DNA from: Vulpes vulpes
Taxonomy: Eukaryota; Chordata; Mammalia; Carnivora; Canidae
Assembly: GCF_048418805.1 (NCBI RefSeq)
Contig: NC_132793.1
Location: 52,856,501 to 52,920,500 of the forward strand
Reading direction: 5' to 3'
DNA length: 64,000 nucleotides
The notes below the pieces were generated by a model. The model was given only the letters and a program-made list of their open reading frames with translations. It was not told where the DNA came from and did no database searches. The position numbers and the translations under genes are program-made. Position 1 is the first letter of the stretch. Each line of letters starts with the position of its first letter. Below are positions 32,351 through 43,249 of the stretch, piece by piece.

Positions 32351-32901
32351 CTAGTAATACATCCAGATGGATGTATGAATGGGCTGAATAAAAAATTATC
32401 AACCATGACCTAAGTAAAATATACCATAGATGATTCTGAAGAAGTCAGAGACCAGAATATAAAAGAAAAAGAAGAACAGAACAAAATAAAACAAAAGGAC
32501 CACTACAGTGAAAAACAAATTTTAAAACAAAATAGTAAGATTAAAAAAAAAAACAAAAACAAAATAAAATAAAAAGGAGGGGGGTGGTGAGGAAGTAGTG
32601 GCGGAGAGAGAATACAGTCTCCCTCAGGAGATCTAGAGGATCTTGCCTCTTGGTTTTGAGTGTATTTTGTTCTGTATGCTGGAAGACGCTCAACTACAAA
32701 TTTATATAAACCAGCAAAACTTATATAGAGACCGAACATTGACTACAAAAGCAGAAACAAGTAAAAAGAGGGGGGCAGAATGGGAAGGAAGAGAGAATAT
32801 AGTCTCACAGAATGAACCAACATGCTATTCCATTTGGTTTTGGGTATATTTTTGTCCATGTGTTAGAAGGTACTAACTTCCACCATTATAAAACAAAATG
32901 A

Positions 32902-33067
32902 GGGCAGCCTGGGTGGCTCAGTGGTTTAGCACTGCCTTCAGCCCAGGGCCTGATCCTGGAGACTCAGGATCAAGTCCCATGTCGGGCTTCCTGCATGGAG
33001 CTTGCTTCTCTCTCTGCCTCTGTCTCTGCCTCTCCCTCTCTCTCTCCCTCTCTGTGTTTCTCATGAA

Positions 33068-33099
<32 letters not shown>

Positions 33100-33108
33100 C
33101 TTAAAAAA
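32902..33108 (+). mobile_element. SINEC, sense, inside the L1 5' region
   Basis: GGGCAGCCTGGGTGGCTCAG, TGGTTTAGCACTGCCTTCAG, GGGCTTCCTGCATGGAGCTT, an extended (CT)n tract and CTCATGAATAAATAAATAAA with a (TAAA)n array (about 33065-33098). The A-rich flanks AAAACAAAAT and AAAACAAAAC fit a TSD. Confidence 0.93.
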
Positions 33109-33369
33109 ACAAAACAAAACTAGACAGAAAAAACAAAAGACAAAAACCCATAACTCATATATCCAGCAAAATTAAATTGAGTAAGTTGAAAGGAATCCGA
33201 AAATGAAGAATATATCCAAGACATGTAATTTGAGAAATATGAAAGTCAAAAAGGAAAAGGATTACAAATGAAGAGTTGGCAAAATATTGTAGTTAAGGCA
33301 GGAAAAGAGAAAAAATATTGGAAAATTTTAACTTGAAATATAAACAAATCACAATGAAGAAAATCTCTA

Positions 33370-34289
33370 ATTCTATACACTATTTTCCCTCAGTCCTGGA
33401 GCTTTCCAGTGCTGCTTGGTCAGTAAACTTTCTTTTCCCTTGTTCTTCCAGCAATTCTTCTGAGGGAGGGGTCTGCTGTGCTGATTCTCAGGTGTCTGTG
33501 CCTGGGCCGAGATGCCCTGGCTCTTGCCACGTGAAAGGTGAAAAGAAGAAGAAGAAAAAAAAAATAGCAGCGGCCAAACCTCCAGCTCTGGAGCCCAGAG
33601 CTCCCTGCCAGTATCCAACTGCACCTCCCAGTCCACACTGGCCTACATGTTCTGGGGCAGGCACGGGTGCACTGATCTGCACAAATTGAAAGGTGCCCAG
33701 CGGGAGGAGAGTTCTCACTCTCCTGTGCCCTCCCGGGGTCCACTTCTCCCGAAGGGAATACGGGACAACAGCTTCTGTCCCTTGACGGGCTCTAGGGTAA
33801 AGGGAGCTCCAGTGAGGGCCCACATAACCTGCGGGCCTCTCCCAAATGCCCTGGAGGGTTGTGGCCCTCCAGCCCTTTACCGGCATCTGACCGTGGTCTG
33901 TGGTGAGCTTTCTCCCAGGTGCCCCTACTCCCATTGTGTCTCTGGGACTATTGAGGCTTCACTGCCCCTCCTGCGATTCTATTTCCCTGAACACTTTTCA
34001 GTCAGGGAGGACTCAGGTGTGGATTTCCACTTGTTGCAGCTCTGCTTTCAGGTGGGTTTGCCTGGCTTGCTGGGACTCCCCTCCCTCGTCTTTTTTCTTC
34101 GCCTTCCTACCTGGTCAGAGCAATTGCTTTTCTCTCTGTAGCATTCCAGCTGTTCTCTCTTTACATCTCAGGTTGAATTAGTAGGTTTTCAGAATGTTTT
34201 GAAAGTTATCTAGGTAAGTCTGCGGGACCAGGTGAATTGGGGACCCCTACTCTCCTGCCATCTTGCCTGTTCTCCACCAACAGAGTCTC
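33370..34289 (-). promoter_or_regulatory. L1 5' UTR, GC-rich promoter part (decayed)
   Basis: Read antisense, this is the start of the L1, where the internal Pol II promoter of an active element lies. It is markedly GC-richer than the surroundings. Reading frames of 148 and 164 residues on both strands arise from this composition and overlap one another, so I do not call any of them. Promoter activity is inferred from position only. Confidence 0.6.
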
Positions 34290-34305
34290 CCACATACAGG
34301 TTTTC

Positions 34306-34774
34306 CAAAGACAGTATTCAGTAGGCATGTGCTCCCTGTTTTGCATTCATTTGTCAAGTGTTTTAGAATACAGGGTGATTCCGTGGTTAAAAACAAATAG
34401 GCAAACATGAAAGTTCTGTGTGAACTCTCAACAATGTCAATTAGAATCAAATTAAGTTACTTGAGGGAATATTAGGCATAACATATATAGATGCAAAAAA
34501 TTTTTGTACTTTATTCTATAGATTTTAAATCCTCTAATTATTCAAATTGTAACTCAAGTCCCAGAATGTCTATTTTTTTTTTATGTCTGGGATCTGCAGG
34601 AGTCTCATTTATATAGGAAAAAGGCAGGGATTTCTCTGAGCTAGAATTTGGGAAGGAAAGTTATTATTTACCAAATCTGTACAAATATATATAAAGAATA
34701 GATTTTTATTCTCCAGATTGAATTTTGGAGGTATCATAAAATTCACAATAAAGCTAACTATTACTTTTTTTTCC
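34306..34774. other. Unique AT-rich sequence
   Basis: The right-hand L1 TSD lies at 34290-34305. Beyond it no gene or repeat is recognised. Confidence 0.4.
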
Positions 34775-34885
34775 TGTAATTTATTTTATGTAATTTTATG
34801 TAATTATTTTATGTAATTTTATGTAATTATTTTATGTAATGTATTTTATGTAATTATTTTATGTAATTTATGCCTGTAATTTATT
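34775..34885. repeat. ATGTAATTATTTT-type minisatellite
   Basis: About eight imperfect units built from TTTTATGTAAT, alternating short (TTTTATGTAAT) and longer (TATTTTATGTAAT) forms, lie between TTCCTGTAATT and TTTTTTAGGTTCC. Confidence 0.9.
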
Positions 34886-34923
34886 TTTTAGGTTCCTCTG
34901 CAGGATTAAAAAGTTTTTCTCAG

Positions 34924-35010
34924 GAGGACCTGGCTGACTCAGTCCAAACAGCATGCAATTCTGGATCTCAGGGTGGTGTGTTCAAGCCCCCTTAGGACAT
35001 CAAGTATTTT
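34924..35010 (+). mobile_element. Can-SINE head fragment, sense
   Basis: GGACCTGGCTGACTCAGTCC, AGCATGCAATTCTGGATCTC, CAGGGTGGTGTGTTCAAGCC matches the tRNA-Lys-like head of an older Can-SINE type (CATGCGACTCTTGATCTC-like). The 3' part and A tail are absent. Confidence 0.75.
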
Positions 35011-35560
35011 TCACAGGTATTATCATGCTCCCTCCTATTGGTCTTCTTTTCCATGTACTCATTCTTCAAGCATTTTCACATCTCTGGATCAAGATCATTG
35101 CAATGACCCCAAAATTTCAGAATGCTGTGATTTTTGTGGCATTCCTTAAGCAAGACATTGCAATCTTCAGTGAGCAAGTATGGAGGTAAGTCAGGATAAA
35201 TCTTTAGGAGAAGGTAATGGAGCACTGCAGAGCATCCCCAATCATGGCAACACCTGGAGGGCTGAAGCCACAGGAACCAGCCAAGAGTCCCCATCCAAAG
35301 GTGGCAGACTGGGCCCTAGAGTCAGGCCGGTTTACAGTGGCAAAGACTCTCTTCCCTCCTCAGCTCAACCACTACAGTTTTTAAACAATTATAGATCCCA
35401 CAGCAAATGGAGAAAAAAAAAAGTATGTGAAATATACGATAAAAAAAGAAACTACCTGCTTTTAAATCACAACATAAAAAAGTAAAATCATTTTAAAATA
35501 AAATCTAACCCTTTTAAGTTCTGTCATATTAGTATTTATTTCCCATATTTATACATAGAT
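35011..35560. other. Unique sequence
   Basis: Reading frames at 34953-35189 and 35180-35485 (78 and 101 residues) have no recognisable domain. No further repeat was seen. Confidence 0.4.
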
Positions 35561-35569
35561 TTATGCCTT

Positions 35570-35680
35570 ATATATTTTAAGTACCTACTATATGCCAATC
35601 ACCTGGTTAGACTTTTGGCATAAAAGGAATACAAAGATGGCATCCCTGCCTTTATGATTTCTTATGCAAAAATTGACCAA
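35570..35680 (-). mobile_element. L2-like fragment, antisense
   Basis: TAAGTACCTACTATATGCCA, ATCACCTGGTTAGACTTTTG and GGAATACAAAGATGGCATCC, then CTGCCTTTATGA, resemble the reverse complement of an L2-type 3' end. Confidence 0.5.
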
Positions 35681-36320
35681 TAACTCTGAAATTCAGTATG
35701 TTGGAAATTTGGACTTAAGAGAGTCACACAGATACTGCTATGAAATTCACTCAGTTGTGGTTTGCACAATTGAGTTCTTTAAGTATATTGCCTGTTATGA
35801 AAGTCAGAAAGCAGATATTTCATTTAACTGAAAATATGTAAGATTATTAATGGCTCCAAAGTGAAACGTACTTAAGACGTGACTCATTCAGATTTTGCCT
35901 CTTAAAAACACCAGTAAAGGAAACTACACAATATAAATTGTTAGAGCAGAACTTTTCCAAAGTGACTACACTTTTCTGCCTCTAGAGATGACCTTTTTCT
36001 AATAGATTCATTAACAGGTTTAAACACAGAGAGAAGCTAGAAGGGATGGAGAAACATAGCTGTTTATTCTCTTCACCACTTTCTCTCTTTTTTTCTTCTG
36101 TAGATTATAGGCTAGATTTCTGGGATTTGCTTTTCCACTAGGTCATGGTTCAATACATGTGGCAGTTATTATGAGGATGGTACAGAGGTTCAGGATAGGC
36201 ACTGAATCCTACTTCACAACTTCCTGATTGTTTTGGTCAACTGGCCTATCTTTTGTAGAGGTGGATATTAAAAAGCATTTCATTTATGTAAAGTTGGTAA
36301 GAAAGAAGAGAATTTGGGAA
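35681..36320. other. Unique sequence
   Basis: Nothing recognised. Confidence 0.4.
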
Positions 36321-36324
36321 ATAG

Positions 36325-36440
36325 ATGTCCTGGGTTCTGGTCTTCCCTTTGGTATTATCTATTTGGCCTGGGGGAAACTCAGTTCATCTTATTCCTCATC
36401 TGTAATTAATGCATCTGGACTATAGTAATGATAGGCTGTA
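36325..36440 (+). mobile_element. MIR SINE fragment, sense
   Basis: ATGTCCTGGGTTCTGGTCTT, GGGGGAAACTCAGTTCATCT and TCCTCATCTGTAATTAATGC correspond to the MIR core (CTGGGTTC ... CTCATCTGTAAAATG). Confidence 0.65.
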
Positions 36441-38720
36441 CTTTCTTGATTCTTCTCTTTTTTCCCATTTTTCAAGAGCAGTTACAATGAGCCAGCCCTC
36501 ATAGTTCAGTTTAAGGTTTACAGCAAGTTAGAGAGATTCATTTTGCACTGTGTGGAAGTAGCTGGTATATCATTGTTCATTTAGCTCCCCAGTTGGTAAG
36601 GCATTGCAGTTTACAAATCCTTGAGGAATTTGCTAGAAATAACATCTTAGATATCAGATGTAAAATAAAAGATGTTAGAACTTAAAACATTCCTTATGGT
36701 CTGTCTTATGGTTGACTCTGGTATTTGGGTTGTCTTTCTCCATAAGAATTATTTAGAACTCTGTTTTCATTTTTACTCTTCAACTGTCTCATTTAAGTTG
36801 GCTAAAATATCTATAAAATGGTCATAAGGTGGATCTTTGATGCTATTTTTATCACCATTATTTCACCTCGCCACCCCCCCCCCCTTTGCTTATATTCGGT
36901 ATAGAGATGACTGGATTCTGAAAGATAATTTATTCATTATTTTTAAAGGTTAGAATTTACTTCATTGTTTTTCTTCCCTCATATTAGGAAATTACAAAGA
37001 ACAGACCATAGTGGACAGCTCTGGTTTCTTTGATATTCAAAATTTAAAATTGAGGTGACAAGAAAATTATTTTGTGTGTATATTTTAATGCTACTGCATA
37101 ATTAATGCATCCTAGTGAAAAAGGAATATAAAACATGTACATTAGAATATTCAACTAATGCACTGTGGTAGAAACCAAGCTTTCAATAATTATTTTCTTT
37201 GTGAAAGAGAAAGAAAAGAAATCCAAGCATTACTACTATTGAATTATAAAACAACAAACTATCTCTTTCTCTGTGGCTTTCATCCATATAATTTACAGTG
37301 CAAATGCAATTTTTGGTACACAAATGCTTCTATATTGAGAGCTTTGTGGAAAATAGAATGCCTAGTTCCAATTTTCTTGCCAAACAAAGAAAACAAAATC
37401 CTTCCCCATCTTCTGTATTATGTGAGTGCCAATAACGCCTCTTTGATGGTAGCTTTGTGTTGTATTGTGTTTTTGCTTTTAATTAAGATATATTGGGTAA
37501 AATAGTGCTTCATTGTATTGTACAAAATACTAAAGCATGGGCTAATTACAGCCTTCAATGGGATTCAGTATAGACCTCATGTTACTGTCTCATGCCCATT
37601 TTTTAGTGTTTAGCAAAGTATTCTGATGTTACATTTTCTCCTGGGGTTTTCTTTTTAGTTTCTCTCCATCCAAATGAAAAGCAATGACCCCTACGTAAAA
37701 TGTTAATTAAATGGCTACCTCACTTGTTATAAAGTTTTTGTTTAAAAATATTCTTACATTTTGGATGCCAAAACTCAATTTTGCCCCATATGGCCCTTTT
37801 CACAACACTTGTTTTTAGAGGGCATAATTTTCACAGAAGGCAGAATTCAAAGTTAGCAGAAAGCAGGTTGGGAGCCAGACAAATATGGAAGAAATGTCAC
37901 CCTCATCTTTATTTAAACCTGATTAACCTTTTTAATTTAGTCATTAAGTTTTATTGAAAATGAACCAAATGTGGTCATTAGTTGTAGAAAGAGAATGGAA
38001 TCAATTTAGACATTAAATTAAAGGGCAAAATCTCTAGAACTTCTAGGTAAAGATAAAATGGTGGGTTGCTCACTGCAAACCAATTATAGAGGAGAAAATA
38101 TTATCTATATTGAAATTGCTATTTACCCAGATGCCAATCTCAGAATTTGCTAGAATGTGATAAAATTCCAATAATGCCTCGTATACATCTTTTCAAGAAA
38201 CTGATTAAATACTTGTTAGTTGACTTGAAAAATGACTATGGCCTTGATTCCTGAGCATGGTATGATTAGAGTAGGGGTAGGGGTTAAAAGGACAATTTTA
38301 TCTCCTTTTATATAATCTTAGTAAAACATTTTCATCCATAAATATAATGTAAACAGTGTGTGGCAAGAAAAATGTCCAACGACCCAAAGGAAACATTTTG
38401 TGTACATCTTAAAAGAATGATATCAATAACTGTGAAAGATTTCTCTTTTATGTTCTTTCCCTGACCCTTTTTCTAGATGCCTGCAATTTCTTTTGTCGTG
38501 AATTTTCTGCAAACATTATTAGTGTTCATACAAGTATCTAATCTTCTGTTGAACTGCATTGGATTAAAATGAAAATTGTAATTGTTGTAATTGTCATTTT
38601 CATTTGCATGCTAAATACAATGGAGTCTATTAAATTATTGCCTGAAAATGCATAATGTTTAATAATGTATTTTCAAAGTTGGTTTTGCCAACAGCAATAA
38701 TAATGATACACAAATATATG
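36441..38720. other. Unique, repeat-poor sequence
   Basis: About 2.3 kb with no recognised interspersed repeat apart from an 11-base C run at 36874-36884. The 115-residue sense frame at 37158-37505 has no recognisable domain. The SOX/POU motif cluster at 38575-38623 lies near the right end. Confidence 0.45.
38575..38623. promoter_or_regulatory. Candidate SOX/POU motif cluster
   Basis: ATTGT cores at 38575, 38581 and 38590 are followed by the octamer-type ATTTGCAT overlapping ATGCTAAAT (38602-38616) and ACAATGG (38617-38623). ATTGT/ACAAT and ATTTGCAT are the recognition cores of SOX and POU proteins. Binding is inferred from motifs only. Confidence 0.35.
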
Positions 38721-38724
38721 TATT

Positions 38725-38998
38725 ACGGAGTGCTAACTATGTGTTCTTACTTGGATCATTTCATGAAATCCTTCCAACTACCCTATGGTACCATTTGGAT
38801 GCATGTGACTTCTAATTCTGTTCCAAGATGATACTATGGCTTTTCATGCAATTTCATATTTAATATTTACAACACTTCCCCCTCTCCTGGGAAGTGGAGA
38901 TTTTAAAAATGAGGAAACTGAAGGTTTGAAACTAGTGTATGGTGAACTGGGTTTCAAACCCAGGCAGCCTGCTTCCAGCAGAGTCTGTGGTATCGGTC
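38725..38998 (-). mobile_element. MIR SINE, antisense, with interrupted middle
   Basis: GAGTGCTAACTATGTG with CATTTCATGAAATCCTTCCA is the 3' part. AAAATGAGGAAACTGAAGG and ACTGGGTTTCAAACCCAGGC, AGCCTGCTTCCAGCAGAGTC are the core and 5' part. About 70 bases between them are not MIR-like, so this could also be two MIR pieces. The 129-residue frame at 38836-39225 runs through it and is not credible. Confidence 0.75.
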
Positions 38999-39655
38999 AG
39001 TATATAATACTGCTTCCCTATATGGATTTTGCTTTACTTAAGAGAATGGCAGGCCGGTCTTTGAATCCTTTTATCCTGGAGACTTTTGTGAAATCAACAG
39101 TAATCAAAGCACCTGTGTATCATTTGCCAGTCAACATGGAATCACAGTATTGTACCAGGGCTTTGGGTATATACAAGAGATATTTGTGTCATGCTCTTTG
39201 CACAGGGTTCAGCTTTAAAATCTAAGTGACATCAATCTTTGGATGGCTTCTCTACTCAAGTGAAAGATTCTGTCCTCAACGTGGGCTACAAAATCCTGTA
39301 TAATCTGGCTTCGTATTCTCACCCCGACTCCTCTCCTAGTACTGTTTTTGGGTTCTGCGGTAGGTTCAAGCATATTAGCTATAGTTTTATGTTTTGTGAT
39401 ACACACATATGTTCCATATGTTCTTTTGTTTGTATCGAGTAATATGTTAATAAACTGTTTTTATGGTTATCACTAGTAGTTCTTCTGCACTAACCATTTC
39501 TGTTCTGATATACAAAATCAACAGATGCTAGCTTTTCTTCAACATAAGATTGTGCTATCAACAAGTACTACATTTTATTTTCTTCTACTCCCATGAGTGT
39601 TTCAGAAATATGTAAACCTTTCTGAAAAAAAAGAAAAGTAATTTCTGTAAGAATC
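38999..39655. other. Unique sequence
   Basis: Nothing recognised beyond short chance frames. Confidence 0.4.
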
Positions 39656-39659
39656 ACTA

Positions 39660-39675
39660 GGGGGGTTTTCCCCCC
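39660..39675. repeat. Perfect G6-T4-C6 hairpin
   Basis: GGGGGGTTTTCCCCCC is a self-complementary stem with a T4 loop next to the LTR boundary. Confidence 0.9.
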
Positions 39676-40440
39676 TCAATTAGTTTCCTCAATTAGTTTC
39701 CTAGAGCTGCTGTAATAAGGTACCACAAACTGGGTGGCTTTAAACCACAGAAATTTATTCTCTTAAGTTCTAGAAGCTAAAAATCAGAAATCAAGGAATC
39801 AGCAGGGCTACACTCTCTTCAAGGCCTCTAGGGGACAATATGTTCCCTGACTTTCCCTTGTTTTTTAGTGTTGCCAGCAATCCTTGGTAACACTTGGCCT
39901 GTAGATGTTTGACTCAGCCCTTCCTCCTTTGTCACATGGATTTACCCTGTGTGTCTGAGTCTCTTTTCTTCTTTCTCTCTCCTCCTCCTCCTCCTTCTTC
40001 CATTTTAGCAATATAAGAAATAAATTATTTATAATTTAGACAGCTTATTTTTTCCCATTTTTTCAAATTTTTATTTAAATTCTACTTAGTTAATGGATAG
40101 TTTAATATTGGTCTCAGTAGTAGAATTTAGTGACTAATCACTTACATATAACACCCAGTGTTCATCATAACAAGTGCCTTCCTTAATCCCCATCATCCAT
40201 CTGGCCCATCCCCCACCCCTCCCTTCATCAACCCTCAGTCTGTTCTCTATTGTTCCGAGTTTCTTCTCTTCTTACAGTTTCTTCAGTCTTATAGGAGTAG
40301 GGCCCATCCTAATTAAGTATGACCTCATCTTAACTTGATGACACGTGCAAAGACCTTATGCCAAATATGGTCAAACTCAGGTTCCAGAGGCTGGGACATA
40401 AGTATATCTTTTTGAGGGCCACAATCCAACCAATAGGACC
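39676..40440 (-). mobile_element. MaLR LTR (MLT1/MST-like), antisense, split by an L1 3' end
   Basis: The left part (39676-40040) shows CTAGAGCTGCTGTAATAAGG, TACCACAAACTGGGTGGCTT and ACAGAAATTTATTCTCTTAA. The right part (about 40275-40440) shows TAGGGCCCATCCTAATTAAG, TATGACCTCATCTTAACTTG and TTTGAGGGCCACAATCC. Together they are the reverse complement of a MaLR LTR. The first 13 bases (TCAATTAGTTTCC) are tandemly duplicated at 39676-39701. Confidence 0.8.
40043..40272 (-). mobile_element. Carnivore L1 3' end, antisense, inside the MaLR LTR
   Basis: TATAACACCCAGTGTTCATC, ATAACAAGTGCCTTCCTTAA, CCCATCATCCATCTGGCCCA and TCAACCCTCAGTCTGTTCTC are the reverse complement of an older carnivore L1 3' UTR. 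The element is 5'-truncated and carries a T-rich left end. Confidence 0.85.
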
Positions 40441-42398
40441 ACTCTACTCCACTTCTACTATGGAGAAGCCATTTACATTCTCGTGCTTTCTGGCTGCTGC
40501 TATAAGATTTTTTCTCTTTTGGCCTGTTAACTACCGAGCAGTGCTTTTCCCTTTTCCCTGGACATTTAGAGTTGAGCCATATCATGTTGTACATGTCTTA
40601 TAAGTGTAACTTAAGATCACATGTCACTAAGATACAGGTAGTGTTCTGTTACTTGGAAAGATGATTGATAACATATTCGTTTTGATGCTGTGTGGATCTG
40701 AATTTTCTACAGGTAACATTTCAAAGAAAAATAACAAATGTTGATTTGAAGTTACATGAATTTAGCTCCTTGGTGAGCATCTGGGCATTATTTTTTCTTG
40801 TTTTCTCTCTTTCTCTCTCTCCCTTTTCTTTGGAAACTACTAGAAATAACTTATTGTGTTACTAGTATTCAGAACATTTTTACCACTATAATTCTCACAT
40901 TAGAATTGTTTTTGGAACCTGGGGCTTGAGAATTAATCTTCTTGTATTCACTCAAGCTTTTCATCCTAAATTTACCTTACTTCCTGTCATATCCTCTAAC
41001 TCAAACATGTGAAGTTTTTCTTATATATATTCCCATATACGTAATATGCAGTAAAAAATATACCTATATATATGAAATATGTATCTGACTAAAAATCTAC
41101 TTGCTCCCTTTGGGTCACTTAGATTTAGATCCTTATCTACTGGGAGGGCTCACTCCTAGTCCATAGGTGGTCTCTGATAGTTCATCCTGCTGGTGCTAGC
41201 TAACCTTGGCTATTATTTCTATCATCATGCAATATGACTGTGTTTATTTTTGTTCAACATCATTTCTGGCTATCACTTAGGTTCAGTTTTCTCATTTCTT
41301 TAGAAATAAGATATACTATATTTGACCCTTAACTTGCAGAGAAAAGAGTTATGTTCTCTTAAAAATAATATATTCTTCTCTATGGCACCACCTTAACCTG
41401 CATTTGGCTGGGGACTGATGGACTGGGTTTCTATAACTATGGCAAATGCTATTGCCCTGTCTAGCGTTTAAAGGAAGGCAAAATAGCACCTAGGGAGAAC
41501 ACCCTTATCCCTGAGAAGACTGCCAGACTACTTTGTAACTCAGAGAGCCCTCTGGAGGCTCTTAGACAAAATATTCAAATCAAGCATTAATAAAGAAACA
41601 AGTCTTCCTCTGCCTAAATGACAGAAGGGCATATTGTGATTGCTGTATTTTTGCAATTTTGTTTTGTTTTGAAGAGGGTTAGTGCTATAATAAAACAGCA
41701 CAATTGAGTTAATAACCACCATCTTTCATAGTGGAAACATGAATCAGACATACCTGAGGGCCAGTTCTATTTTATTACTTACTATGTAGTACTGTTGGCC
41801 AAGACAGACCAGGAGGCATTCACCAGATCTTTTTACCTCAAAGATATCAATATCTATATGAGCAAAATTTTAGTGGGGGGGGGAGGTTTGTTTATTCATC
41901 CATATCTTTAAGTCTAATAGCCTCTGTTTTTCATGTCAGATTAAAAATCACACTGAGGCCAAAAAGCTAATTACAGATGTACATTTTTCATTTTAATTAC
42001 TTTTGTTAAGATGTTTTTCATTATCCAAATAATCATCTCCATTTACTAAACTATTCTTTGGAAAACATTTTTAAACAAACAGGTTGTGCAGTACTTGAAA
42101 TAATGGAGACCACCCTCATTTTTTGATGTACTAGAGGGCTGTCTAAATTGAGTATTGTCAATGCATAATATTGTCACCAGAAAACCTAGACTTTTATATC
42201 ACTCATTGATTGGATTTGTTAAACTAAAGATTTTTTTGATGTTTATAATACAGTAACCAACTTAACCTGAAAACCATACAGTCATCTTTCTTTTTTCTAA
42301 AACATATAGCAAGTTTAAATGGGTTTTGATAATAAAAGCAAAAAAAAAAAAAAGAAAAGAAAAAACAATTTGCTATCATAGTATCTTTCTTTCTTTCT
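40441..42398. other. Unique sequence
   Basis: About 2 kb with no recognised repeat. It contains a 9-base G run at 41875-41883 and an A run at 42340-42353. The small frames have no recognisable domain. Confidence 0.4.
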
Positions 42399-42574
42399 TT
42401 TTTTGAAAAAAGATTTTATTTATTCATGAGAGACACACAGAGAGAGGGAGAGACACAGGCAGAGGGAGAAACAGGCTCCCTGTGGGGAGCCTGATATGGG
42501 ACTTGATCCCAGGACCTGGAGTCAGGATCTGAGCTGATGGCAGACACTCAACCACTGAGCCACCCAGGTGTCCC
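42399..42574 (-). mobile_element. SINEC, antisense
   Basis: AGATTTTATTTATTCATGAG, AGACACACAGAGAGAGGGAG, GGCTCCCTGTGGGGAGCCTG and CACTGAGCCACCCAGGTGTC. The flanks are CTTTCTTTC and CTTCTTTCTTTT, giving an ambiguous pyrimidine-rich TSD. Confidence 0.92.
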
Positions 42575-43249
42575 CTCTTCTTTCTTTTAAGAGACAGTTT
42601 ATATCACAAGAAGGAAGAATCACTAGAGACAAGTGAATACTAGAAAGGAATAAGAATGGAGAAAGGCACACAATCCCTTATAATTGCTAGCAATTGCATC
42701 TTTCAAAAGAGAATGTCTATAAATAAACCCATCTTGGTGTAAAGCAAGAAAGCTTTTCTGTGGAGAATTAAATTTAAATTAGAGGAAAACATTTTGTTGA
42801 ATCAGAATTTAGTTAATGCTTTTTTCCTTAGAAATCAAGGTTTAATCTCAGGGGTATGTTTCATGAATGTTAAAGAATGTGAGCTCTCCTGGGTTCTCTA
42901 ATTCTTTTAAGTTCAATTTTTGTGATTGCTGGCACGTTATATTCTTAATTCAGTTTCTTTTTTTTTTTTCTCCCTTTAACCTCTAGCAACATTCTTCCAC
43001 ATATGGCAAAACGTTTTTTGTCCAAGTTAGTAGAATGAACGGAAAGAAGAGGATTCCCTCCACAGACCCCGACCATTCCCCTGCAGAAGCTGTGTTGGCC
43101 TACATCTGCCTGGCTCTCCTCCCACCAACCATAATCCAATACCTTCAGGGTGTGGTGTGATGAAAGATACCAAAGTGGTTCTTACAATATGTAAATAAAC
43201 CATAAATAAACTTGCTTCTCCCCATTTTACCCACTGTAAATATATATAT

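Larger units (their letters stand above)
28139..34289 (-). mobile_element. End-to-end carnivore L1, antisense, internally deleted, with two SINEs
   Basis: The 3' end is at the left: AATTTGCCAACATAGAGTAT, GCACCCAGTACTCATCCCAT. ORF2 follows, then T-rich 5' UTR, then a GC-rich 5' end whose sense start reads like ACAGGCAAGATGGCAGGAGA. The TSD is CCACATAGAGGTTTTC (28123-28138) against CCACATACAGGTTTTC (34290-34305). The 6.15 kb span contains SINEs at 29891-30090 and 32902-33108, leaving about 5.7 kb of L1. Most of ORF1 seems to be missing. The element is dead: ORF2 has many stops and frameshifts. Confidence 0.92.

Noticed and set aside
33488..34181. Several 90-164-residue frames on both strands
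   Set aside because: They overlap each other and lie in the GC-rich L1 5' UTR, where stop codons are scarce by composition.
36874..36884. Poly-C run as a possible i-motif
   Set aside because: A single run of 11 C residues without further C tracts is unlikely to fold alone and is common slippage.
38836..39225. 129-residue sense frame
   Set aside because: It runs through an antisense MIR and shows no domain or splice context.
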